Assembly (NCBI GenBank): GCA_903904735.1
Contig: CAIVDM010000109.1
Location: 1-64,000 of the forward strand
DNA: 64,000 bases
Source: an uncultured delta proteobacterium
Lineage (GTDB): Bacteria; Bdellovibrionota_C; UBA2361; OMII01
Direction: 5' to 3'
Part shown: positions 33,766 to 42,446 of the stretch, piece by piece
How positions within the stretch are numbered: position 1 is the first letter of the stretch
Layout: every line of letters starts with the position of its first letter
The notes under the pieces: model-generated
Told to the model about the DNA's origin: nothing
Databases searched by the model: none
What the model saw: the letters and a program-made list of their open reading frames with translations, nothing else
Position numbers and translations under genes: made by a program

Positions 33766-36114
33766 CTAGCCTTGAGCGGCGGCAACCCAACTGCGCATGA
33801 GCATCTCAAGCTGCTTGGTTGATGCGGTGTCGTGGTAGAGCCGAGGTAAATTTTCCCTGATCTTGGAGGACACCCTTTCGCGCATTTCCAGATCGCTTGC
33901 GAGGTTGATAGCGGTCTGAACGTAGTCTTCGAGCGTTTTAGTGACGAGTTCATCACCACCGATCTCTTCGAGGATCGCCGCGGTATGTCGTCCGCGCATA
34001 AACGAACTGCGATAGGTGACGATGGGTGTCCCGTGCGCCAGTACCTCCAGGGAGGAGTTGCAGCCAGACCATTCGATTGAGTCGAGACAGATGTCCGCCA
34101 GTGCCGCGACAGCGGCGAATTGATCCGCCGAAAGGGCGGGCAAGAACCGGACTCGGTCGTCCGCGATCAGGCCTCGAGACCGAAACGCCTCACTAATCCG
34201 CTTTCGAAACACCATGGAGGCTTCACTGTCAGGTAGTAAGGTGATCAAGCCAAAACGTGCCGAAGGGACCCTGCTCGCGATCTCAGCTAAGATCCAGTCA
34301 TATTGGGGGAGGTATTTGTAATTTGACTGACAACACCAGAGAAAAATATCGTCGTCACCTATTCCGATATCCCTCCGCGATAGTTGAGCGGCGCGTGAAT
34401 CTACGGGCGAGTAGTGTATGCCTATTCCAGGAAGTCTGAGGAGCTCCTCGGTGTAATGAGCGGCGCCATCGGGCGGCTCCATAGAGTCACTACTGATAAA
34501 ATAATCGATTGTAGGGAGTCCAGAGGTTACAGGATGACCCCAAGATGTCGCCTGAATCGGAGCGAGCCGTAACGCTGCCAGTTTTCCTGACATCGGATCC
34601 ATTCCGATCTCAGGAAATATAAGAATATCTGGCGCGTCTGCTTGTATCTCTGATACCCATTGCCGCGTAGTTCTGGGCCCCTGAACGAACTTGGCGGAGC
34701 TATTGGCAGCCTCGCGGGTGTACTGATCGACCCGATTTTGGGTGTGATAGCAGACGATCTCGAAAGCGGATCGATCGAGTGTCTGGATCCAGCCTCGCAC
34801 GGGCATCTTATACACAGAGTGATTACGAAAAAAGCCACACACGATCCCAACGCGAACTTTATCTCCGTTCGCGATCATGCGAGCTTTTCTCGGGGCGAAT
34901 GAAATAGCCTTACTCATCACGCCACTAACCATGGCGCCATAGCGACGTTGAAGCTCTACACAGTCCAAGCCTTGATACGGCAAGAAAAAGGGTTGGTTGT
35001 TGCCGATAACCTCCTCGATCGCTGGGGCAGTCTCTGAAGTGGCTGAGCCGATCTCCTTTTCGAGTTCAGCGAGCATACGACTGTATGCCTCACGAGCATG
35101 TTGGATATCGGCCTCTCTTTCATAGATAGTTGGCATTTGAAGCATGGTGAGGCAGAGCTTTGCAGAGAGATTCGCTGGGTCGCGATTTAAGAGCTCGATG
35201 ACGAGTTGTTTAGCGGTTTGAAAATTACCGCAATCTAACTCCAAGTTAATTCGCGCATGGAGCACTTCTGTTGACGCGGGATCTAGGGAGAACGCTTCTT
35301 TCGCCACAGAGAGAGCATCCACGCGTTTGCCACTATCGCGGTACGCACTCGCGAGTCGAGCGAGTGTTTGCGCCTTCTTTGAAAGGGGTGCGCACTGAAT
35401 CGCGCGTTCATAGATAGTAATGGCTTTATCAAACTCACCGCGCGATTTGAGCGCCTCTGCATAATTGTATAAGCCATCGTAGAAGTCTGGCTTAATGAGT
35501 GTTAGCGTTTCAAATATCTCAATCGCCTCGCCGTACTTCTCCATGCGACTGAGCGCGGCGCCTAGGTTGTTAAGAGCCTCCGGGTAAGTGGGCGTTATAG
35601 CGAGAGCTTGTGCGTATGCTTGGCGACATTCCTCGAGTTTCCCTGCCTTAAAGAGCGAGTTGCCGAGACTGTACCACGTAAGAGCGCTCCTCGGCTCGAT
35701 TTCAAGAGCCTTTGTGAGCGTATCGTGCGCGTCGCTGTATCTTCCGAGCGCTTCGTATGTGATCCCGAGATTATTTAGTGCCTCAATGTAGGAGGGGTTA
35801 AGAGAGATAGCTTTAGAAAATCGCTCGACCGCTCTGGCAAGATCTCCCGACACGCGGTCGATCTCCGCTGCGATATTCCAGGTGAGTGGATCGTCACTTG
35901 ATAGGCGCAACGCCTCAGCGATCACGGCTTTCGCCGCGTCTCCCTCTGCGAGTCGCAGATGACACAGCGCAAGAAGTCGAGCGGTCGGAGGGTCGAGCGG
36001 GTGTTCTTTGAGAATCGCCGCTAAGAGCTCCTTGCTTTCTTGAACGTTCCCCTCTCGATAGTGACGCTCGGCGAGATCGAATATGGTTGGAAAACGTTCG
36101 TTAGAGGGGCTCAT
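33766..36114 (-). CDS. TPR-containing O-GlcNAc transferase-like glycosyltransferase (GT41), second copy
   Basis: About 782 residues from the ATG at 36114; longer starts near 36207 would overlap the upstream GT2 gene. About nine to ten TPRs occupy residues 1-340, with units such as YIEALNNLGITYEALGRYS. The catalytic half starts near 420 with VRVGIVCGFFRNHSVYK, followed by LIFPEIGMDPMSGKLAAL, WGHPVTSGLPTIDYFIS and NSSLEVLAHGTPIV, the SPINDLY/OGT pattern. It is clearly diverged from the copy at 19519 in the acceptor region. It stands immediately upstream of the giant Ser-rich gene on the same strand (230-base gap), making that protein its best candidate substrate. Confidence 0.9.
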   Translation of the reverse strand: MSPSNERFPTIFDLAERHYREGNVQESKELLAAILKEHPLDPPTARLLALCHLRLAEGDAAKAVIAEALRLSSDDPLTWNIAAEIDRVSGDLARAVERFSKAISLNPSYIEALNNLGITYEALGRYSDAHDTLTKALEIEPRSALTWYSLGNSLFKAGKLEECRQAYAQALAITPTYPEALNNLGAALSRMEKYGEAIEIFETLTLIKPDFYDGLYNYAEALKSRGEFDKAITIYERAIQCAPLSKKAQTLARLASAYRDSGKRVDALSVAKEAFSLDPASTEVLHARINLELDCGNFQTAKQLVIELLNRDPANLSAKLCLTMLQMPTIYEREADIQHAREAYSRMLAELEKEIGSATSETAPAIEEVIGNNQPFFLPYQGLDCVELQRRYGAMVSGVMSKAISFAPRKARMIANGDKVRVGIVCGFFRNHSVYKMPVRGWIQTLDRSAFEIVCYHTQNRVDQYTREAANSSAKFVQGPRTTRQWVSEIQADAPDILIFPEIGMDPMSGKLAALRLAPIQATSWGHPVTSGLPTIDYFISSDSMEPPDGAAHYTEELLRLPGIGIHYSPVDSRAAQLSRRDIGIGDDDIFLWCCQSNYKYLPQYDWILAEIASRVPSARFGLITLLPDSEASMVFRKRISEAFRSRGLIADDRVRFLPALSADQFAAVAALADICLDSIEWSGCNSSLEVLAHGTPIVTYRSSFMRGRHTAAILEEIGGDELVTKTLEDYVQTAINLASDLEMRERVSSKIRENLPRLYHDTASTKQLEMLMRSWVAAAQG

Positions 36115-36169
36115 GGTTGGTATTGTGTATCGTGGTGAATCAGGGCGCAAAGGATAAAAGGAGCGAGCA

Positions 36170-37462
36170 CTAGCCCCCACCGTGTTGTCCGCGAGAGGCG
36201 ATCTCATCAACGATGATACGTTTCGCGAGACTGTCGGAGAAGGCTACCTGTCTTCCCTCCATCTGAGCGACGAGATCCCCCAATAGCACGTCGTCCCAGT
36301 CGATTCGCATGCCGCAGTCCGGATAGTCATGGCGTAGTACGAAGTCTCGCCTCACGAGATAGCATTGCCCCGCGGGGAAGTGAACCTCAACCCCGTGTGG
36401 GGTCTTCTCCCTCCACCAGTGCTTGCGTCGAACGAACTGATCGTAGGGGCGCTTTTTGCCGCTCCACCATCCTCGGTTTGTAAGGGTATGTAATCGTCCC
36501 GCTACGTCAAAGGGTCGCTCGGCATCAAGAAATGCCTTCATCTCACTAAACCAGCCGGGTAGGAAGTACATGTCATCATCGAGGGAGAGGATGTACGGGG
36601 CGCGAGAGAGTCGGAAGGTGAATCGTTGTATTCCACTTTTATTGAAGTTGTATGGGGAGCGAATGAAGAGGCTATATGGACTGTGTAGCGCTCGGCGCTC
36701 AAGTTGGATCATCACATCTCGCGAGACATCGTTGCAGCCGATGAGAAGCTCCATTTCGGAGGCGGGGATGTTCTCTTTGAGGACACTGTCGACACCTCGC
36801 AACACGAGCTCTGGATGGTCGCCGTACGTGCAGATACACGTTGAAAGTATGGGCGGCTGCTCCGAAGAGACGGATTCTATCTCATCGAGCAGTGCCGCAA
36901 GTGATACGTAATCGCCAGCCTCAAATCCACCGAGCCCAAAGCGCTCAAGCTCATTCGCTGGCGCGATCAGTACATTCGTAGATGCGTCAGAGGTGCGTAG
37001 CCGTCGTCGCAGCCACGAGCTCTTGAGCAGAAAACCTCGCGCCGCCACCGACTGCTTTTCGCACGAGAGCGGATCCGCGCCGAGGGCGATTACATCTCGA
37101 TCGCTGTGGGATTGAAGAGTGTTCGTGAGGCTCTCATGCCAGCGTGAATCAAGCGAGACGTGGTCGTCTATCAGAAGGATCCAACTGGCTGTTGAATTCG
37201 TCATCAGGGCCCGCCACAGCGCCTCTTGAGTGCGGCGCACGCCACTTTCAAACCATACGACTTTGCGCGCTGTTCTGTGTTCGGCGCTTATGTATTCACG
37301 TAGGTCATAGCGTGGGGAGTTAGCTCCAACCAAAAGTTCCCACGAAAAGCTGAGCCCAGAGGCATTTCGCAGTGCGTCTAGCAGGCGGAAAGCTCTGTCA
37401 GGCGTTGTTCCCTCCGCGTAGAGGCAAACGGAGAGCTTTTTCGCTTCGGCGGAGAGTTCCAT
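36170..37462 (-). CDS. Double-domain GT2-family glycosyltransferase
   Basis: 430 residues from the ATG at 37462, which has the ribosome site GGAGG. The ATG overlaps the upstream stop by one base (TAATG), a sign of translational coupling. The protein appears to hold two GT-A domains. The first (about 8-110) has a weak pattern ending in SWILLIDDHVSLD. The second (about 205-330) has ILSTCICTYGDHPELVLRGV and the DxD motif YILSLDDDMYFLPGW. A His- and Trp-rich segment with VEVHFPAGQCYLVRR follows. The second domain is probably the active one. It fits sugar addition to the glycan of this locus. Confidence 0.83.
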   Translation of the reverse strand: MELSAEAKKLSVCLYAEGTTPDRAFRLLDALRNASGLSFSWELLVGANSPRYDLREYISAEHRTARKVVWFESGVRRTQEALWRALMTNSTASWILLIDDHVSLDSRWHESLTNTLQSHSDRDVIALGADPLSCEKQSVAARGFLLKSSWLRRRLRTSDASTNVLIAPANELERFGLGGFEAGDYVSLAALLDEIESVSSEQPPILSTCICTYGDHPELVLRGVDSVLKENIPASEMELLIGCNDVSRDVMIQLERRALHSPYSLFIRSPYNFNKSGIQRFTFRLSRAPYILSLDDDMYFLPGWFSEMKAFLDAERPFDVAGRLHTLTNRGWWSGKKRPYDQFVRRKHWWREKTPHGVEVHFPAGQCYLVRRDFVLRHDYPDCGMRIDWDDVLLGDLVAQMEGRQVAFSDSLAKRIIVDEIASRGQHGGG

Positions 37463-38109
37463 TACGCCTCCTCTCCCCATTCGCGCAGCTTGGCACGTGC
37501 GATAGCCGCGGCGTCTTCTACGCTTCCTGACGTGAAGCCAAGGTGAAAAATCGGGTCGGTGGGAAAGAACGTCCCCGCGTACTGAAGCCCGTAGGTCGCT
37601 AAGTTTAACGAGAGGCAGTATTCAGAGATGCGGCGGTACTCCCTGTCTTTGAATAGGCTTTTATGACTCTCGAAGTCGCCCGCGAGAGGTTTCCACAGAT
37701 CATGAGTAAAGGTGGATGTCACGACGAGCGCGTCCACGAGGCCTACGTCTCGCCCATCTCGCTCGAAGAATATATTCCCCGTTGTGTGGAAGTGTGTGCT
37801 GAGGCCGTACTTCATGGCGATTGAGACCTGACCTTTTTGTGTCGTCTCGGTGACGTCGCGAAGCTTCGAACCAATTACCATATCCGCGTCGATATTGATG
37901 TTCCAGTCGTATCCCCGGCCAGCTTCATATATCTGCATCCGTTCGTAGTTGATAGGGTAGTCGGGAAACTTGCGATCTTGGATGAGGTTAAAGTCCGCGC
38001 CGATGCGAGACGCGTAGGCGGATAGTCTCGGAATGGTTATCGCGCACAACTCGGGGGCATACCCTGGCGTCGCTAACACGTGAATGCATTTTGTAGGAGT
38101 CGAGGTCAC
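37462..38109 (-). CDS. Small DxD glycosyltransferase-like protein, paralogue 1
   Basis: About 215 residues if read from GTG 38109; an in-frame ATG at 38187 would overlap the divergent neighbour. The core reads CIHVLATPGYAPELCAITI, ADFNLIQDRKFPDYPINYE and YDWNINIDADMVIG. The IDADM is a typical GT-A metal and nucleotide-sugar motif. It is clearly homologous to the divergent gene at 38226 and shares its ending (LREWGEE against LKEWGVG). The precise family is not certain, and the sugar and acceptor are unknown. It is coupled to the GT2 gene downstream. Confidence 0.75.
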   Translation of the reverse strand: MTSTPTKCIHVLATPGYAPELCAITIPRLSAYASRIGADFNLIQDRKFPDYPINYERMQIYEAGRGYDWNINIDADMVIGSKLRDVTETTQKGQVSIAMKYGLSTHFHTTGNIFFERDGRDVGLVDALVVTSTFTHDLWKPLAGDFESHKSLFKDREYRRISEYCLSLNLATYGLQYAGTFFPTDPIFHLGFTSGSVEDAAAIARAKLREWGEEA

Positions 38110-38225
38110 CTCACATTTATAACGGTCTCTACCTCGCGATGGGAAGATATTACAGTGTTCATACCACCTTCTTTTCTGGCTACTCATCGCTTGATGCCTG
38201 TGAACTTGGAGGGCTTTGCGTTAGA

Positions 38226-38873
38226 ATGATTGATATGGCGCTTAAGAAATGTGTCTATGTGGTTGCGACGCCCGGTTATCAACCGGAGATGTGCGCTATT
38301 ACCCTTCCGAACCTCAAGCGGTACGCCGATCGACTCAAAGCGGATTTCAGAGTTATCACCGAAAGAAAGTTCCCTGAGTGGCCAGTCGTCTGCGAGAAGC
38401 AGCAGATTCACGAGCTAGGCAGGGACTACGACTGGAACATTAGCATCGACGCTGACATGCTCGTTCACCCCACCATTGATGATTTCACTGAGTGGCACCC
38501 CCAAATACACGTCGGCAATTGGTGGTACTACGACATGCGCAATTATTTTCACGTTGAGCAGCAACCGTACTTCGCTCGTGACGGGCGCTTTTACGGAATC
38601 GTGGAGTGCCTCGTCGCGACCTCTCGCCATACGCACGAGCTGTGGGAGCCGCTGGCCGGGCAGTTTGACGATTACAAAGAGGTATTCAAGGATCCAAACT
38701 ATTGGCGCATGGGTGAGTACTGTTTGTCGCATAATCTCGCCCAGTACGGATTAAAGATTAGTGGGATGCTGAAACGTGGCGACAATGTATTTCATATTAA
38801 CTACACCTCGGGTAGCGTCGAGCGGCCTGAGGTAGTTGCTCACGCTAAGCTTAAGGAGTGGGGCGTAGGATAA
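38226..38873 (+). CDS. Small DxD glycosyltransferase-like protein, paralogue 2
   Basis: About 215 residues from ATG 38226, which follows GGAGGG at a spacing of about 12. The sequence KKCVYVVATPGYQPEMCAIT, ADFRVITERKFPEWPVVCEK and YDWNISIDADMLVHPTIDD matches the divergent paralogue at 37462 segment by segment, including the IDADM motif. Family members of this kind transfer hexoses using a GT-A fold. The two genes diverge from a gap of about 115 bases and so probably arose by inverted duplication. This is the right-hand boundary of the glycosylation locus. Confidence 0.75.
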   Translation: MIDMALKKCVYVVATPGYQPEMCAITLPNLKRYADRLKADFRVITERKFPEWPVVCEKQQIHELGRDYDWNISIDADMLVHPTIDDFTEWHPQIHVGNWWYYDMRNYFHVEQQPYFARDGRFYGIVECLVATSRHTHELWEPLAGQFDDYKEVFKDPNYWRMGEYCLSHNLAQYGLKISGMLKRGDNVFHINYTSGSVERPEVVAHAKLKEWGVG

Positions 38874-38995
38874 CGTCCCCAGCCTATCTCACTGAAATAT
38901 AATGATTTTTCATTCTTTCTTGGTGCCATGCGCGGACCTCCCCGCATGGTAAATTGCCAGCGCTTGGTATAGGATTCTCTGGCGGAGTGGTTGTC

Positions 38996-39421
38996 ATGGG
39001 CAGAATTTTCATCAGTCTCGTCGGATTCTTCATCGTGGTCGGAAGCGTCCTCGTCTATCAAGCGACGCAAGGGACCAGCTCGCTCGTGTTGTTGCCGTCG
39101 GACCTCGTGTCAAAGGCCCACGCCTCGGGTCTTTCTCGAATACGTATAGGCGGAAAGGTCGTTGAGCCTATCGCTTATCAAACCGAGCCGTCTTTCGTGC
39201 TTACGTTTCGAGTCGCTGATCCCGCCGGTGGTGAGCTTACGGTGCCGGTTGAATATCACGGTCTGAAGCCCGATATGTTCCAGGCTGGCAGAGACGTATT
39301 GATCGATGGGGATTTTCAGTCCGGAGTCATTCAGGCAGCTAAGCTGCAGACGCAGTGCCCATCGAAGTATGAGCCAGTGGTGCCGGGCGCCGAGCATCCA
39401 GCGATGGATAGCGCCAAGTAG
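38996..39421 (+). CDS. ccmE: Heme chaperone CcmE, CxxxY type
   Basis: About 141 residues from ATG 38996. One N-terminal membrane anchor (ISLVGFFIVVGSVLVY) is followed by a periplasmic OB-fold domain with RIRIGGKVVE and FQAGRDVLIDGDF. CcmE holds heme covalently on the way to apocytochrome c. The heme-binding motif here reads CPSKY (CxxxY) instead of the common HxxxY, as in archaeal and Desulfovibrio-type CcmE. This form is described in systems lacking CcmH. It begins the ccm operon; ccmF starts 22 bases later. Confidence 0.92.
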   Translation: MGRIFISLVGFFIVVGSVLVYQATQGTSSLVLLPSDLVSKAHASGLSRIRIGGKVVEPIAYQTEPSFVLTFRVADPAGGELTVPVEYHGLKPDMFQAGRDVLIDGDFQSGVIQAAKLQTQCPSKYEPVVPGAEHPAMDSAK

Positions 39422-39443
39422 TTTCTAGGTAAGGAGAGTCGTT

Positions 39444-41453
39444 GTGATTGAGTTTGGTCAGTTTGCGCTTTGCCTCGGTTGGCTGCTCGCGCTCGTGGGG
39501 GTGGTGTTTGGGGCTTATGTAGGCGCGAAAGCGTCCTCTGTGTTGTCGCACATAGAGTTACTTCGAAGAGTCACTATAGCGACGGCGATCTGCCTAGGAT
39601 GCGCACTCATAGGATTGGGTTATGGATTCGTCACGAACGATTACTCCATTCAGTATATTTGGCAGTATTCCAATCGTGATATGCCGTGGATCTACAAGAT
39701 CACCGCTATCTGGGGTGGCATGGATGGCTCGATGTTATTGTGGTGTTTCCTGGTCGCTGTCTTCTGCGCGCTTGTCGCCAAGTCGTCTGTGACGTACCCA
39801 CGCCCGCTTCGCCCGTGGTTGTATTCGTTCCTCAATTCATCGACCCTCTTCTTCACGACGATTACGTTGTTTTTGACTAACCCCTTTCGCTATCTCAAAT
39901 CCCCGGTCGTCATGCCGGATGGGAACGGGCTCAATCCACTGCTTCAAAACGAATATATGGCGATTCATCCCCCGATGCTCTACCTGGGGTTCACGGGATT
40001 GGCGATACCGTACGCGTTTTGCATGGCGGCGCTCTGCTCGGGTCATATGTCCAATGACTGGATACGCCTGACGAGACGATGGACCTTGGTGGCCTGGACG
40101 TTTCTTACCGCCGGCATCGTTCTCGGTGGACACTGGGCGTACCTTGAACTTGGGTGGGGTGGTTTTTGGGCGTGGGATCCTGTTGAGAACGCCTCATTTC
40201 TTCCATGGCTCACGGCGACAGCGTTTTTGCATTCGGTGATGGTGCAAGAGCGTAAGGGGATGCTCAAGGTCTGGAACATCTTCTTGATTGTTCTTACCTA
40301 TGCGCTCACTGTTTTCGGGACATTCCTCACTCGCTCAGGCTTGGTTCAAAGCGTGCACGCGTTCGCGTCAACTGACATCGGCTGGGTGTTCCTGACCTAT
40401 CTCGCGGCGATTATCCTTGTCGCGGTTGGCATGGTTATTTACCGACGCGCTGATCTGAAGCCAGAGCGAACTATCGAGAGTTTCCTCTCGCGAGAGGCCG
40501 TGTTCCTTCTCAATAACTTGGTCTTGTTGAGCATCTGCTTCGCCGTATTGTGGGGTGTCATGTTCCCCGTTTTCTCTGAGGCGTTCACGGGAGTAAAGCA
40601 GACGGTGGGAATCCCGTTCTTCAACGCGGTGAATGTGCCACTATTTCTCGTGCTGGTAGCGCTCATGGGTATTGGACCGGTCATCGCCTGGAAGCGATCG
40701 AATCCTCGTTTCCTCGCGAGGTCTTTCGCGGTTCCTTTGCTGGGGGCTTTTGTCGTCTCTGTGGCTCTCGTATGGGCGGGGATCACCGATTTTTATCCCG
40801 TACTTTCGTATGGCATCTGCTTCTTCACGCTGATGACGATCCTAGGGGAGCTCCAGCGAGGTTTAAAAGCGCAGAGCGGAACGACGGGGAAGGTCGCGTT
40901 CGCCCCAACGACACTCCTCGCTCTTCTCCGGCGCCACAGGGTCAAATACGGCGCTCACCTGATCCACTTTGGCGTGCTGGTGATGACAGTGGCGATTACG
41001 GCGTCGATGGCGCATAAAATAGAGCGGGAGTTTACGCTGGCGCCCGGAGAGCGTTTTGTCGTTGGACGCTTCTCGCTCGAGCTTTCCGAGTTTCATCAGG
41101 AGAACCTGCCCAACTATGAGGCGATTCAGGCGCATGTGAATGTGAGATCTCTTAAGGATGACTCGCTGCTTGAAGTGATGGCGCCGGAGCTTCGATTCTA
41201 CCCGAAGAATAAAGAGACTACGACAGAGGTCGCTCTTCGAATGGGCCAGCGCGAGGATCTTTATCTTATACTGGCTGGTATTGACGAGTCCGGCGCTAAG
41301 GCGTCGATGAAGGTGTTTATCAACCCGCTACAGGTGTGGCTGTGGTACGGAGCGATCATCATGGTGCTCGGAGGAATCGTGGTCGCGGTTCCAGTGGCCA
41401 AGCCAGTCACGGAACGTGTGAATGAAATGGAAAATGTGGCGCGGGCGATATGA
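39444..41453 (+). CDS. ccmF: Cytochrome c heme lyase subunit CcmF
   Basis: A 669-residue polytopic membrane protein of the heme handling family. The tryptophan-rich WWD loop is visible as WGGFWAWDPVENASFLPW (about residues 235-252), with heme-binding histidines in MAIHPPMLYLG and HSVMVQERKG flanking it. The long periplasmic loop near the C-terminus precedes the last helix. CcmF takes heme from CcmE and attaches it to the CXXCH motif of apocytochrome c. Length matches the family. Its TGA overlaps the next ATG (ATGA), coupling it to the downstream gene. Confidence 0.96.
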   Translation: MIEFGQFALCLGWLLALVGVVFGAYVGAKASSVLSHIELLRRVTIATAICLGCALIGLGYGFVTNDYSIQYIWQYSNRDMPWIYKITAIWGGMDGSMLLWCFLVAVFCALVAKSSVTYPRPLRPWLYSFLNSSTLFFTTITLFLTNPFRYLKSPVVMPDGNGLNPLLQNEYMAIHPPMLYLGFTGLAIPYAFCMAALCSGHMSNDWIRLTRRWTLVAWTFLTAGIVLGGHWAYLELGWGGFWAWDPVENASFLPWLTATAFLHSVMVQERKGMLKVWNIFLIVLTYALTVFGTFLTRSGLVQSVHAFASTDIGWVFLTYLAAIILVAVGMVIYRRADLKPERTIESFLSREAVFLLNNLVLLSICFAVLWGVMFPVFSEAFTGVKQTVGIPFFNAVNVPLFLVLVALMGIGPVIAWKRSNPRFLARSFAVPLLGAFVVSVALVWAGITDFYPVLSYGICFFTLMTILGELQRGLKAQSGTTGKVAFAPTTLLALLRRHRVKYGAHLIHFGVLVMTVAITASMAHKIEREFTLAPGERFVVGRFSLELSEFHQENLPNYEAIQAHVNVRSLKDDSLLEVMAPELRFYPKNKETTTEVALRMGQREDLYLILAGIDESGAKASMKVFINPLQVWLWYGAIIMVLGGIVVAVPVAKPVTERVNEMENVARAI

Positions 41454-41737
41454 TGATTTCATGGATAGTTCTAGCACTGGCGTTCTCGGCGTTTCTGGCG
41501 TTCTTCCTGGTCGCTCCATACTTCGATCCCGCGTTCGCCGGGAACTCACACGACGCCGCCGCCGGATCGGCGCGGTCCCTGCTCGACACTAAAGAGCGAG
41601 CGCTTCGAGCCCTTAAGGACCTAGAGTTCGATAAATCAATGGGCAAGGTGAGTGAAGAGGAATTCACCAAAGCGAGGCAGGAGCTCTTGCAAGAAGTGGC
41701 GGCTATCCTTGAGGAGACTCGAGGGCGTGAGCGATAA
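41450..41737 (+). CDS. Small membrane protein of the ccm operon, CcmI-like N-terminus
   Basis: A 95-residue protein with one N-terminal membrane helix (WIVLALAFSAFLAFFLV) and a charged helical tail containing KERALRALKDLEFDKSMGKVSEEEF. That tail pattern is found at the start of CcmI/CcmH-type proteins and in short stand-alone proteins of many ccm operons. It overlaps ccmF by 4 bases and ccmA by 11, which strongly supports a real gene in this operon. It may chaperone apocytochrome or hold the complex together; it lacks the TPR part of CcmI and any CxxC motif. Confidence 0.75.
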   Translation: MMISWIVLALAFSAFLAFFLVAPYFDPAFAGNSHDAAAGSARSLLDTKERALRALKDLEFDKSMGKVSEEEFTKARQELLQEVAAILEETRGRER

Positions 41738-42446
41738 CGACAGCCTAGCGACTACGGATTACCTCGTGGGGTCGTCGACCGTGATGGTCGAGGCTCGAGA
41801 GGTTTCCAAGCGCTTCGGTGTTGTCAGAGTTCTGCGTCAACTCTCGGTGTCATTTCAGCGCGGCGAGGTGACGCTTCTTTTGGGCGCGAATGGCGCCGGG
41901 AAGTCAACGCTCCTACGAATGTTGGCTGGTCTCTCGCGACCAGACGCGGGCTCCGTGTTCGTCGCCCAATCGGCCTCAATCGGATTCTTCTCCCATAATC
42001 TCTCAATGTATGGTCGCCTCACCGCCCTTGAGAACCTCGATCTCTTTCGAAGCGTCTCCAACATCCCCCGTGATAATCTAAGACGCGCGGTGGAGGTTTG
42101 GGATTTGCGAGAGAGCGCGCGCAAGCAGGTGACGGAGCTCTCAAAGGGCACCCAGGCGAGGGTCTCGCTGGCGCGCGTGTTCCTGACAGCGCCGTCCGTG
42201 GCGCTTCTCGATGAGCCGACGAGCAATCTCGATAATAAAAGCGCGGAGACGCTTCAGCGCGCTTTGCGCGCTGAGGCCGAAAGCCGATGTGTCGTCATCG
42301 CCACGCATGACATACATCGGTTACGCGATGTAGCGACGCGCGTACTCGTTCTGGATCGTGGCGCGGTGGTCGCCGATAGCGGTGCTGGCGCCACGCCGAG
42401 TTCGATTTCACGGGTCGTTGATCAGTATTTGGAGAGCAATCGGTGA
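41727..42446 (+). CDS. ccmA: Heme exporter ATP-binding protein CcmA
   Basis: About 239 residues from GTG 41727, inside the end of the preceding gene. An ABC ATPase: Walker A LLGANGAGKSTLLRML, signature LSKGTQARVSLARV, Walker B VALLDEPTSNLD and switch His in VIATHDIH. Together with CcmB and CcmC it powers release of holo-CcmE from the heme-loading complex. Placement directly before ccmB settles the assignment among short ABC ATPases. A later start at ATG 41784 is possible but would lose only the polar leader. Confidence 0.92.
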   Translation: MSDNDSLATTDYLVGSSTVMVEAREVSKRFGVVRVLRQLSVSFQRGEVTLLLGANGAGKSTLLRMLAGLSRPDAGSVFVAQSASIGFFSHNLSMYGRLTALENLDLFRSVSNIPRDNLRRAVEVWDLRESARKQVTELSKGTQARVSLARVFLTAPSVALLDEPTSNLDNKSAETLQRALRAEAESRCVVIATHDIHRLRDVATRVLVLDRGAVVADSGAGATPSSISRVVDQYLESNR

